A stretch of DNA of 63,722 bases, taken from Acidimicrobiaceae bacterium. Lineage in GTDB: Bacteria; Actinomycetota; Acidimicrobiia; Acidimicrobiales; Aldehydirespiratoraceae. Shown in pieces: positions 17,609-25,358 of the stretch (the first letter of the stretch is position 1; every line of letters starts with the position of its first letter). Under the pieces are notes generated by a model, which was not told the origin of the DNA, did no database searches, and saw only the letters and a list, made by a program, of their open reading frames with translations. The translations under genes were made by a program, and so were the position numbers. The stretch spans positions 1 through 63,722 of the forward strand of contig JAPOYA010000042.1 of NCBI GenBank assembly GCA_026706815.1, written 5' to 3'.

Positions 17609-18883
17609 ATGAACGACGAAGAGAACATTGAAGGTGGGCCGTTCATCTCGGTCAACCCGGTGGTTGCTGCTCGTGGGCTGCTTTTGGGAATTGCTCTGCT
17701 GATGGCCGGCAACGGCCTGCAGAGATCGGTGTTGGGGGTCCGTGCCGAAAGCGAAGGGTTCAGTGTGACTGCCATCGGCGTGGTGATGGCATGTTATTTC
17801 GCCGGTTTCTTCCTAGGCGGTCTGTATGTTCAACAGCTCATCACCCGGGTAGGGCACATCCGTGTGTTCGCGGCGCTGGCTTCGCTGGTGTCGGGTTCCG
17901 CGTTGGTCTATGTCCTGTTCATTTCGCCGGTGGTTTGGGGATCGATGATGTTCATGACCGGAATCTGCATTGCCGGTCTCGTAGTAGTCGCGGAGTCGTG
18001 GTTGAACGACATGGCTGACAACGCCACACGGGGCCGCCTCCTAGCGATGTACATGGTGACAACGATGGGCGGGATGACGATCGGCCAATTCCTGCTGGAG
18101 AGCGCGGACATCGGTGGATTCGAGCTCTTCGTGCTCGCCTCGCTATTGGTGTCCGCTTCAGTGGTTCCGGTGACCCTGTCTGCCTCTAGCAACCCTCCTC
18201 TCGGCCTTCCTGAACCGTTGTCGATCCGTGAACTGGCCCGCAGTGTTCCCACAGGGGTGATCTCCGCGTTCTGGGTGGGCGCATCAGCAGGCGTGCTGAT
18301 GGGACTCGGCGCTGTCTACGCGGTGACTGTCGAGATTCCCTCGTCCCGTATCTCGTTGTTTCTCGCCGCTCCCCTGCTGGGCTCGATTGTGATGCAATGG
18401 CCGGTCGGCTGGTTCTCGGATCGGGTCGGGCGTCGCCTCGTCATGTGGTGGGTTGCTGTCAGCGCCAGCGCCATCGGCGTTGCACTGGCTCTGGTGGATC
18501 CGAGTTCTTGGCTGGTCATCTTGTTGATATTCGGACTCGGGGGGATGACCTTCTCTCTGTACTCGCTGACGATCGCCTACACCGCGGACTGGCTTCCGCA
18601 GTCGCAGCTGACCGCGGCCTCCGCTGCTCTGGTGAGGGTCAACGGGGTCGGGGCGGTGGTCGGGCCGCTGGTAGTGGCGCCCGCCATGTCCACCACCTCG
18701 GCTCAGTCCTACTACTGGGCTCTGGTCGTGACCCACGGCCTGATCGCGGCCTACATCAGTTGGCGCGTGTTGTTCCGCAATCCTGTGCCGAAGGAACTGC
18801 AGCGGGTGTTCGTCGTCTACCCGGCCCGAGCCTCCGCGGTCGCTTCCAATCTGATCGGCCGCCGCCGCCGAGTCAATCGCTGA
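17609..18883 (+). CDS. MFS transporter (YcaD/sugar-phosphate-like subgroup)
   Basis: 424 aa with 12 predicted membrane helices. The inter-helix 2-3 basic motif is RVGHIRV and its repeat in the second half is FSDRVGRRLVMW, both typical of the major facilitator superfamily. AESWLNDMADNATRGRLLAMYM is characteristic of the YcaD-like group. Substrate unknown. A GGGGCGG-like ribosome-binding region precedes the ATG. It converges on the methyltransferase operon, with a strong terminator between the two stops. Confidence 0.8.
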   Translation: MNDEENIEGGPFISVNPVVAARGLLLGIALLMAGNGLQRSVLGVRAESEGFSVTAIGVVMACYFAGFFLGGLYVQQLITRVGHIRVFAALASLVSGSALVYVLFISPVVWGSMMFMTGICIAGLVVVAESWLNDMADNATRGRLLAMYMVTTMGGMTIGQFLLESADIGGFELFVLASLLVSASVVPVTLSASSNPPLGLPEPLSIRELARSVPTGVISAFWVGASAGVLMGLGAVYAVTVEIPSSRISLFLAAPLLGSIVMQWPVGWFSDRVGRRLVMWWVAVSASAIGVALALVDPSSWLVILLIFGLGGMTFSLYSLTIAYTADWLPQSQLTAASAALVRVNGVGAVVGPLVVAPAMSTTSAQSYYWALVVTHGLIAAYISWRVLFRNPVPKELQRVFVVYPARASAVASNLIGRRRRVNR

Positions 18884-18884
18884 C

Positions 18885-18923
18885 CCCGTTCTGGCACGAC
18901 GGGTTCAGGCCAGAACGGGTTTT
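18885..18923. terminator. intrinsic terminator between convergent genes
   Basis: 11-bp perfect stem (cccgttctggc at 18885-18895, gccagaacggg at 18909-18919), 13-nt loop and TTTT on the plus strand at 18920-18923. It fills the gap between the MFS transporter stop and the mttB stop, so it should end the plus-strand transcript and perhaps help end the minus-strand one. Confidence 0.8.
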
Positions 18924-18924
18924 G

Positions 18925-20499
18925 CTAGTAGGCGGCGTCGGGCATTTCGGATTTGCGACGGGCGATGAATTCGCGCATTTCGGCGTCGACGGCCTCGTCG
19001 AGGGGTGGTCGTTCGTATTCGGCCAACAGCTTCTTCCATTGCGTGTTGGCTCGTTGCGCGGCGGTGAGGCTGCCTTCGGATTCCCATTGTTCAAAGCTGT
19101 TGTTGTCGGCGATCGACGAGCGGTAGAAGGCCGTCTCGAAATTGGCGAGAGTGTGGGGATTGCCCAGGAAGTGATCGCCGTGGGGGTTGGTGTGGAAGGC
19201 GTCCATCGCTTGGCCGTTCTCCGACATGTCGATGCCGCGGGCATACACGCCCATCATCCCCAGTTGGTCGGCGTCCATGATCAGTTTCTCGTAACCGAGA
19301 GTAAGTCCTCCTTCGAGCCACCCCGCGGCGTGCAGCACAAAGTTCACGCCCGCCTCGAGGGTGGGAAGGATCGTCGACGCCGACTCGTAGGCCGCTTGCG
19401 CGTCGGCCGCTTTGGACGACGTGAACTGGCCGCCGGAGCGAAACGGCACGCCGACCCGCCGGGCCAACGCGGCCATCACGTTGATCGCTTGCCCTGCTTC
19501 TGGTGTGCCGAAAGTCGGTGCACCGGTCGCCATCGACATTGAGGAGGCGAACGTGCCGAAGATGACCGGCGCTCCCGGGTGTACGAGCTGGTAGTAGGCC
19601 ATCCCCGAGAGCGCCTCCGCCAGGGCCTGTGTGCACAGCGCGGCGACTGTCACCGGTGACATCGCTCCGGCGAGAATGAACGGCGAGATGATGGCGGCCT
19701 GGTTGGCGCGGGCGTATTCGGTGGCAGCGCCGAGCATCGTGGAATCCCAGCGAAGCGGCGACGAGGCGTTGATCAGCGATGTCATCACGGTTCGCTCGTT
19801 GAGATCGCCGCCGAAAGCAATACGCGACAGCTCCACCGAGTCGGCTGCTCGCTCCGCGGCTGTGACCGAACCCATGTAGGGCTTGTCGCTGTAGGCGATA
19901 TGGGAGTACACCATGTCGAGGTGTCGCTTGTTGACCGGCACGTCCACCGGTTCGCAAACGGTGCCGCCGGAATGATGCAGGTGCGGGAGCATATAGGTGA
20001 GCTTGACCGCGTTCTGGAAGTCGGTGAGCGTGGCGTAACGCCTCCCAGTGTCCAAGTCGGTCACGAAAGGCGACCCGTAGTTGGGCGCGAACACCGTGGT
20101 GTTGCCGCCAATCTTGACACTCCGCTGGGGGTTGCGGGCATGTTGGGTGTACACCGCCGGTGCGCTGCGGGCCAGGATCTCGCGGCACATGCCGCGGGGG
20201 ATCCGGACTAGTTCTCCGTCGATGTCGGCGCCGGCGTCGCGCCACAGTTCGAGGGCTGGGGGGAAGTCCTGAAACGCCACACCGATCTCGGCCAGGATCG
20301 TTTCGGCGTTGGTTTCGATCTGCACCAGGCCTTCTTCATCGAGCATCTCCACGGGCGGCAGCTTCCGCTCTATATACGCCACCGTCTCGGCGGTGGTGGC
20401 GGCTCGGGCTGCTTGTCGGACGGCGCGTCCGCCGCCTCGGCGGCCTTGTCGTTTGACTGCAGATCGGGGTTTGTTCGTGGTTGGCTGGGTGTCGGTCAT
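18925..20499 (-). CDS. mttB: MttB-superfamily (non-pyrrolysine) corrinoid methyltransferase
   Basis: 524 aa trimethylamine methyltransferase (MTTB) family protein with a basic, low-complexity first 35 residues. The TIM-barrel core is complete, and no in-frame amber codon occurs, so it lacks pyrrolysine and belongs with the MtgB-like enzymes. Characterised members of that branch demethylate glycine betaine and other quaternary amines onto a corrinoid protein. It is the last gene of a six-gene operon that encodes the corrinoid protein, the second methyltransferase and the reductive activator. The ATG overlaps the upstream stop by 4 bp. Substrate is inferred from the nearby betaine transporter and choline-dehydrogenase-like gene, not from active-site residues. 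Confidence 0.88.
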   Translation of the reverse strand: MTDTQPTTNKPRSAVKRQGRRGGGRAVRQAARAATTAETVAYIERKLPPVEMLDEEGLVQIETNAETILAEIGVAFQDFPPALELWRDAGADIDGELVRIPRGMCREILARSAPAVYTQHARNPQRSVKIGGNTTVFAPNYGSPFVTDLDTGRRYATLTDFQNAVKLTYMLPHLHHSGGTVCEPVDVPVNKRHLDMVYSHIAYSDKPYMGSVTAAERAADSVELSRIAFGGDLNERTVMTSLINASSPLRWDSTMLGAATEYARANQAAIISPFILAGAMSPVTVAALCTQALAEALSGMAYYQLVHPGAPVIFGTFASSMSMATGAPTFGTPEAGQAINVMAALARRVGVPFRSGGQFTSSKAADAQAAYESASTILPTLEAGVNFVLHAAGWLEGGLTLGYEKLIMDADQLGMMGVYARGIDMSENGQAMDAFHTNPHGDHFLGNPHTLANFETAFYRSSIADNNSFEQWESEGSLTAAQRANTQWKKLLAEYERPPLDEAVDAEMREFIARRKSEMPDAAY

Positions 20500-22574
20500 G
20501 TTGCCTCTGAATCGGGAGTTCGGATCGCGGGCCTGCGTCGCCGACGGTTGCGGTGCCCGGTGGCGCTCACGGTTTGATGTTGGGGAAGGTCTACGACCTT
20601 CGACAACTCGGCCGACGGCGCAGATTGGTGCGGGAAGGCCATCGCCGCGACGAAGAGTTCCTGGAACCGGGGTTCGGTTGCGGTCTCGATCTTCTCGATT
20701 CGGCTCACGGCCCGGGCGATCTCACTGCGTTGTGCCGTTGACAGCAGCATCCGTACCGCGCCGGCGCCTGAAGAGTTGCCGACTGACTGCACAGCGCTGA
20801 GGGGGCAGTCGGGAACAAGTCCCAATACCAGCGCATACAGGGGGTCGATGTGTGCACCGAAAGCACCCGCGAGCCGGATGTCGTTGACTTCTGCGATTCC
20901 TGCGTGTTCCATCAACAAGTCGATGCCGGCTCGCAAGGCAGCTCCTGCCAGTTGGATCTGGCGCACATCGTTCTGGGTGATGAACAGCGGAGCGGACCCT
21001 GAACGGATCACGTAACGATGGGTACGCCCTTCGGGCTCGACAAATGGCGTGTGATTCGCCAGGGACCCCTGGATCACCCCGTTGCTGTCGCACACACCGG
21101 CCAGGAACATCTCGCCGATCGCCTCGATGATCGCCGACCCGCACAGGCCCGCAATATCCAGGTGGCTGACATCTGCAGCGAAGCCTGGATCGTCGCTCCA
21201 AAGATCCGAGCCGATCACCTTGTAGCGGGCCGCGAACGTCTCGCGGTCGATCCGAATCCGCTCGACAGCTCCCGCTGTCGCCCTCATCCCGCACGATGTT
21301 TGAGCGCCCTCGAAAGCTGGTCCTGTGGGCGACGAGGCAGCGTAGGTCTTCGACGGGGTGCCGAGCACGATCTCGGCGTTGGTGCCGATATCGACCAGCA
21401 GTTGCGGAGCGGCGGAGCGATGGGTGCCCTCGTTCAGCGCAGCAGCCGATGCGTCGGCCCCGACATGGCCGGCGATGCAAGGTCCGATATGGGCTCGCGC
21501 ATAGCGGAGTGACAGGTCGAGTTCGTCGGCTCTCATGTCGACCGGTGCGCTGACGGCGAGGGTGAACGGCGCGGCGCCGAGCGGGGTGGGGTCGATTCCC
21601 AACAACAGGTGGTGCATTATCGGGTTGCCGACCACGACCAGATCGTGGATGCGGTTTCGCAATTCCTCGCTGGGTTCGCCGGCTTCGTCGGCGAGATCGT
21701 CAATCAAGGCGTTGAGAGCGGTTCGCACCGTGGTTGTGAGCTCCAGGTCGCCGCCCGGGTTCATCATCACGTAGCTGACGCGGCTCATCAGGTCCTCGCC
21801 GAAGCGGATCTGCGGGTTCATTGTTCCGGCGTGGGCAACGACGTCACCAGATGCCAGGTCCACCAGATAGCCGGCGATGGTTGTGCTGCCCACATCGATG
21901 GCGACCCCGTACAGCGCCTCGTCGAAACCGGCTCGCACTGCCATCACAGTGCCGTCGGAATGCACGACCGCGGTCAGCCCCCGGCCACCGGCGGCCAGCG
22001 CCGGGTGGAGGTCGGGGAGCACTCGGGCGTCCACCGAAGCTTGGTCGATGCCCCAGTCGGATTTGAGAGCTTCGGCCAGCAGGTCGCTTAGAGCCTGTTC
22101 GTCGCCGAGCAGTTGATCCGGGAGCTCGACATAACGCGCGGTGATCAGGGGGTCGACTGTCAGTCCTTCGAGGTTGATCCTCTTGCGGACGACAGGTCTG
22201 TGGACCTGGCTGTCGGTCGGGACGCCTATAACCACGCTGGATCGCACGACTGCCTGGCACCCCAGCCGATCACCGGGTTTGATGGTGCGCCGGCCCTTGT
22301 AGTCTTCCTCGCTCCGGGTCCATGGGTTCAGCGCCGCGTCAGTTGAATTGATGCGCCATTTGGCGAACTCGCCGATCGAGGGAGTCACCTGGCAGCGTCC
22401 GCAGAGCCCTCGCCCCCCGCAGGTGGAATCAAGGTCGATTCCGACCGAGCGCGCGGCGTCGAGCACCGTGGTTCCGGCGGGCACGGCCACTTTCACCCCT
22501 GCGGGCATGAAGACTACCGCGGCGTCGCCATCGGTAGTTGCAGGTTCTGAGGCCATTGCCGGTTCTGAAACCAT
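20496..22574 (-). CDS. RamA-like corrinoid activation protein (2Fe-2S + ASKHA ATPase, DUF4445)
   Basis: An N-terminal plant-type 2Fe-2S ferredoxin domain has the pattern CGGRGLCGRC (C-x5-C-x2-C) and a fourth Cys in DRLGCQA. After a linker come the ASKHA/DUF4445 domains with AIDVGSTTIAGYLVDL, LVDIGTNAEIVLG and LAGAFGAHIDP. Such proteins reductively rescue Co(II) corrinoids to Co(I) using ATP. The longest frame reaches 22682 and would overlap the upstream gene by 101 bp; the ATG at 22574 gives an 8-bp gap and is preferred. The C-terminus ends in a basic RNRRRRRP tail. Confidence 0.85.
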   Translation of the reverse strand: MVSEPAMASEPATTDGDAAVVFMPAGVKVAVPAGTTVLDAARSVGIDLDSTCGGRGLCGRCQVTPSIGEFAKWRINSTDAALNPWTRSEEDYKGRRTIKPGDRLGCQAVVRSSVVIGVPTDSQVHRPVVRKRINLEGLTVDPLITARYVELPDQLLGDEQALSDLLAEALKSDWGIDQASVDARVLPDLHPALAAGGRGLTAVVHSDGTVMAVRAGFDEALYGVAIDVGSTTIAGYLVDLASGDVVAHAGTMNPQIRFGEDLMSRVSYVMMNPGGDLELTTTVRTALNALIDDLADEAGEPSEELRNRIHDLVVVGNPIMHHLLLGIDPTPLGAAPFTLAVSAPVDMRADELDLSLRYARAHIGPCIAGHVGADASAAALNEGTHRSAAPQLLVDIGTNAEIVLGTPSKTYAASSPTGPAFEGAQTSCGMRATAGAVERIRIDRETFAARYKVIGSDLWSDDPGFAADVSHLDIAGLCGSAIIEAIGEMFLAGVCDSNGVIQGSLANHTPFVEPEGRTHRYVIRSGSAPLFITQNDVRQIQLAGAALRAGIDLLMEHAGIAEVNDIRLAGAFGAHIDPLYALVLGLVPDCPLSAVQSVGNSSGAGAVRMLLSTAQRSEIARAVSRIEKIETATEPRFQELFVAAMAFPHQSAPSAELSKVVDLPQHQTVSATGHRNRRRRRPAIRTPDSEAT

Positions 22575-22581
22575 TGCCGGT

Positions 22582-23481
22582 TCAGGCGATCCTTCGGCGG
22601 TTCGTTCGCCTGCGGCCCCGTACCTCTCCGTCGATCGCCGGGGCGCGGTATTCGCGGATCCATGCTGCGCAATCCCGATCATGGCCTGCCAACACGTCCG
22701 CGGCCATCACCGCAGTCTTCACCTCGGGATGCATCGGATTCATGATGGCCGAACTCATGCCCGCACCTATCGCCATCGACAGGAAAGTGCCCGTGATTGC
22801 GTGGCGGTTCGGCAGACCGAAACTGACGTTGGAAGCGCCGCAGGTGGTGTTGACGTGCAACTCGTCGCGGAGGCGACGGACCAGAGCGAATACCTGCCGT
22901 CCAGCGGTGCCCATGGCCCCGATGGGCATCACCAGCGGATCGACCACCACATCGGACGCGGGAATCCCGAAGTCGGCGGCCGCGTGCACGATCTTGCGGG
23001 CGACTTCGAATCGCACGTCGGGGTCTTCGCTTATGCCGGTTTCGTCGTTGGAGATAGCGACCACCGCCGCGCCCGCTTTCGCCACGAGTGGGAGCACTCG
23101 TTCCAGCACTTCGTTCTCGCCGGTCACGGAGTTGATCAGCGGTTTGCCTTCATAGACGGCGATACCGGCTTCCAACGCTTCGATGATTGACGAGTCGATC
23201 GACAGAGGGACGCCGGTCACCGATTGCACGAGTTTGATTGCCTGGCTGAGCAGGGCCGGTTCGTCGGCCAGCGGGATGCCGGCGTTGACGTCGAGCATGT
23301 GGGCGCCGGCTTCGACCTGGGCTATGGCGTCGGCTTCGACCCGGCTGAAATCCCCGTTCTTCATTTCTTCGGCCAGTAATTTGCGGCCAGTCGGGTTGAT
23401 GCGCTCACCGATCATCACGAAAGGCCGGTTCAGACCGATCACCACTTCTTTGGTGGCAGAGCTGATGACGGTTTCAGTCAT
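22582..23481 (-). CDS. methyltetrahydrofolate:corrinoid methyltransferase family (pterin-binding)
   Basis: 299 aa DHPS-like TIM barrel: FVMIGERINPTGRK, HMLDVNAGIP, PLSIDSSIIEALEAG, KPLINSVTGE and LHVNTTCGASNVSFGLPNR, the pterin-binding architecture of AcsE/MtgA/MtvA-type methyltransferases. It would pass the methyl group from the methylated corrinoid protein to tetrahydrofolate, feeding one-carbon metabolism. The ATG at 23481 overlaps the upstream gene by 8 bp. The last 20 or so residues are Arg-rich and may be non-essential. Confidence 0.88.
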   Translation of the reverse strand: MTETVISSATKEVVIGLNRPFVMIGERINPTGRKLLAEEMKNGDFSRVEADAIAQVEAGAHMLDVNAGIPLADEPALLSQAIKLVQSVTGVPLSIDSSIIEALEAGIAVYEGKPLINSVTGENEVLERVLPLVAKAGAAVVAISNDETGISEDPDVRFEVARKIVHAAADFGIPASDVVVDPLVMPIGAMGTAGRQVFALVRRLRDELHVNTTCGASNVSFGLPNRHAITGTFLSMAIGAGMSSAIMNPMHPEVKTAVMAADVLAGHDRDCAAWIREYRAPAIDGEVRGRRRTNRRRIA

Positions 23482-23857
23482 TGTGTCGGGGTTCTTTCTC
23501 ATTGGGTTCGGGTTGGTTGCGGGGTTCGGTTTGCTTGTGCGGCTCAAGACCACCGTTGGCGACTAAGGCCTCGAGTCGGTGTTTTTCGTACTGGCTGTGG
23601 ATGCCGTCGGCTGCGGATTGCGCAGCTGCGAGAGCATCGCCCCCGGCCGCAGTGGTGACACGGCGCCATTGCTCGATGTATTTGTGGGTTTCAGTCAGCC
23701 CGGCTACGTGGGCAGCGCGGTCAATGGCGTGTTGAAAACGGGGATGGAGCATGATCTTCTCGTTGCGGCCGCTGTCGGTGGTTGCGGTGATCTGGGCGGG
23801 AATGTCGCGCCAGTAGATGGTCGTGATTCCGGGGGTTCGGCTGCGTCGTCTGCTCAT
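23474..23857 (-). CDS. virulence-factor domain protein (PF13769-like)
   Basis: 127 aa. The domain begins TTIYWRDIPAQITA, followed by RFQHAIDRAAHVAGL and YIEQWRR, matching the small family named 'virulence factor' that travels with MttB-type methyltransferase operons; the name does not describe a tested role here. The C-terminal 40 residues are hydrophilic and Pro/Glu-rich. A longer frame runs upstream to 24388, but it is antisense-like shadow of the DUF1638 gene. The ATG at 23857 overlaps the DUF1638 stop in an ATGA junction. Confidence 0.75.
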   Translation of the reverse strand: MSRRRSRTPGITTIYWRDIPAQITATTDSGRNEKIMLHPRFQHAIDRAAHVAGLTETHKYIEQWRRVTTAAGGDALAAAQSAADGIHSQYEKHRLEALVANGGLEPHKQTEPRNQPEPNEKEPRHND

Positions 23858-24504
23858 AGGGGCGCTGTTCGTCTGCGGGTGAGGTCGTGGATCTGGGTTT
23901 CGAGTTCGCCGTACCCTGTGCTGAGCCGCTCGAAGGCGAGACTGAGCCGATCGGCTGCGGCGCGGGCTTTTTCGTCGAGTACGGGATCGTTGGTCTGGGC
24001 CAGGTAGATCAGCTTGGTGTAGTTGCCGAAGTACATGTCGCGCAGTTCGGGGTGGGCTTCGATTCCCAGGCCGCCCATGATGATGCGCTCGAAGTGCTTC
24101 ACCAGGTAGTCGGTGAGGTAGAAGGCGGTCGGATCGTTGTCGTGCATCGAGTCGAAACGCGCCCCGCCGGCGAAGAACTGGTAGCAGTGGGCTCCGGGCA
24201 TCATCTCGATGGCTGTGCCGGAGTTCTGATACTCGCGACAGAGGTCCGCTAGTTCGCCAGAGGTGCCGCAATCGGCGTATCCCAGCAGGATTCGGTCGTA
24301 TTCCTCTTTGCCTTCGCAGCGGCTCAAACGCCGACGGACAGCTTCGCCGATGTTCTCCGGACGGTTGTGAAGCGAAGCGGGGAGGCACTCGAGGGTGATA
24401 TCGGCGAGTTCATGGAGGCGGCAGACGTCGCGGATTTCGCGTGCCAACGCACCGCAGGCGAGGATCAGCACCCGAGGAGCACGGCTCGAGTTGCCGGTGG
24501 TCAT
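23854..24504 (-). CDS. DUF1638 domain protein
   Basis: 216 aa. It contains VLILACGALAREI, LGYADCGTSGEL, the Cys/His-bearing PGAHCYQFFAG and YLTDYLVKHF segments of the DUF1638 family, a family of unknown activity found next to corrinoid methyltransferase genes. Conserved Cys and His residues suggest metal or cofactor handling, which is inference. Both junctions are 4-bp overlaps, so it is translated together with the corrinoid protein and the virulence-factor family protein. Confidence 0.82.
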   Translation of the reverse strand: MTTGNSSRAPRVLILACGALAREIRDVCRLHELADITLECLPASLHNRPENIGEAVRRRLSRCEGKEEYDRILLGYADCGTSGELADLCREYQNSGTAIEMMPGAHCYQFFAGGARFDSMHDNDPTAFYLTDYLVKHFERIIMGGLGIEAHPELRDMYFGNYTKLIYLAQTNDPVLDEKARAAADRLSLAFERLSTGYGELETQIHDLTRRRTAPL

Positions 24505-25196
24505 GCTGCCCGGCGAGCATGAACAAGCGACGAGGCGACTTCGGCAGCAACCGCTGCGTCGCGACAGTAGGCGTCGGCGCCGATGGCTTCGCCGAACTCT
24601 TCGTTCAAGGGCGCCCCGCCGACGATGATGATGTAGTCGTCTCGCATCCCTTTCTCGACGAGCGTGTCGATCACCACCTTCATATAGGGCATGGTGGTGG
24701 TGAGCAGAGCCGACATCCCCAAGATGTCGGGTTTGTGTTCTTCGATGGCTGTGAGGAATTCGTCGACGTCGGTGTTGATGCCGAGGTCGAACACTTCGAA
24801 TCCGGCGCCCTCGAGCATCATTCCGACCAGGTTCTTGCCGATGTCGTGGATGTCGCCTTTGACTGTGCCGATCACGATGCTGCCGATGGGCTCGGCGCCG
24901 GTCTCTGCCAGCAGGGGGCGCAGGATTGCCATGCCCGCTTTCATCGCCTTGGCGGCTAGGAGGACTTCGGGGACGAAGAGGATCCCATCGCGAAAGTCGA
25001 TGCCGACGATGCGCATGCCTTCGACTAGTGCATCGTTGAGGACCTTGTCTGCGGGCCAGCCCCGGCTCAGCAGAATGCGGGTTCCCTCGTCGATCTCCTC
25101 GTCGAGCCCGTCGTAGAGATCGTCGTGCATCTGAGCTGTCAGGTCTTCGTCGTTCAACGCGTTCAGATCAATTTCGTCGATGTCTTCATCGGTCAT
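24501..25196 (-). CDS. methylamine-type corrinoid (B12-binding) protein
   Basis: 231 aa. A helical cap (residues about 25-105) precedes the Rossmann-like B12 domain with GDIHDIGKN (cobalt-ligand His117), GMSALLTTTMPYM and IIIVGGAPLN, as in MtbC/MttC/MtgC proteins. An acidic N-terminal 35 residues is extra. The ATG at 25196 follows a GGAG ribosome-binding site; a longer frame to 25463 has no support. It is the first gene of the operon and the methyl carrier between the MttB homologue and the folate-dependent methyltransferase. Confidence 0.9.
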   Translation of the reverse strand: MTDEDIDEIDLNALNDEDLTAQMHDDLYDGLDEEIDEGTRILLSRGWPADKVLNDALVEGMRIVGIDFRDGILFVPEVLLAAKAMKAGMAILRPLLAETGAEPIGSIVIGTVKGDIHDIGKNLVGMMLEGAGFEVFDLGINTDVDEFLTAIEEHKPDILGMSALLTTTMPYMKVVIDTLVEKGMRDDYIIIVGGAPLNEEFGEAIGADAYCRDAAVAAEVASSLVHARRAA

Positions 25197-25276
25197 TTGG
25201 ACGGCTCCAAGAGTCGTGGATTGGTCTGGGGCATCCACGGAACGTTTGTCCCGCATCGTGGAACCGTACCGTATCA

Positions 25277-25305
25277 TGAAACGCGAGTGATCCTGAACCG
25301 TTTCA
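25277..25305. promoter_or_regulatory. inverted repeat in the corrinoid operon / leuS divergent region
   Basis: 7-bp arms tgaaacg (25277-25283) and cgtttca (25299-25305) with a 15-bp spacer lie about 80 bp upstream of the corrinoid gene and 54 bp upstream of leuS. This is a plausible regulator site for the methyltransferase operon. There is no matching regulator in the window. Confidence 0.3.
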
Positions 25306-25346
25306 CGCAGATACAATCCGCGAAACCAGCGAAGGTTGTCCAGCGG

Positions 25347-25352
25347 TAGCCT
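25347..25352 (+). promoter_or_regulatory. TAGCCT -10 box of leuS, leaderless
   Basis: TAGCCT ends 6 nt before the ATG at 25359 and no ribosome-binding site precedes the gene, the same layout as other leaderless starts in this window. Confidence 0.45.
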
Positions 25353-25358
25353 GTTGCC

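Noticed and set aside
18397..19542. 381-codon plus-strand frame over the MFS and mttB ends
   Set aside because: It crosses the terminator and two well-supported genes in other frames and has no motif of its own.
18925..20499. Pyrrolysine in the MttB homologue
   Set aside because: The frame has no internal amber codon, so it is the non-pyrrolysine type.
23858..24388. Upstream extension of the virulence-factor family protein
   Set aside because: The extra sequence is a shadow of the DUF1638 gene. The start at 23857 has an ATGA junction and begins the conserved domain.
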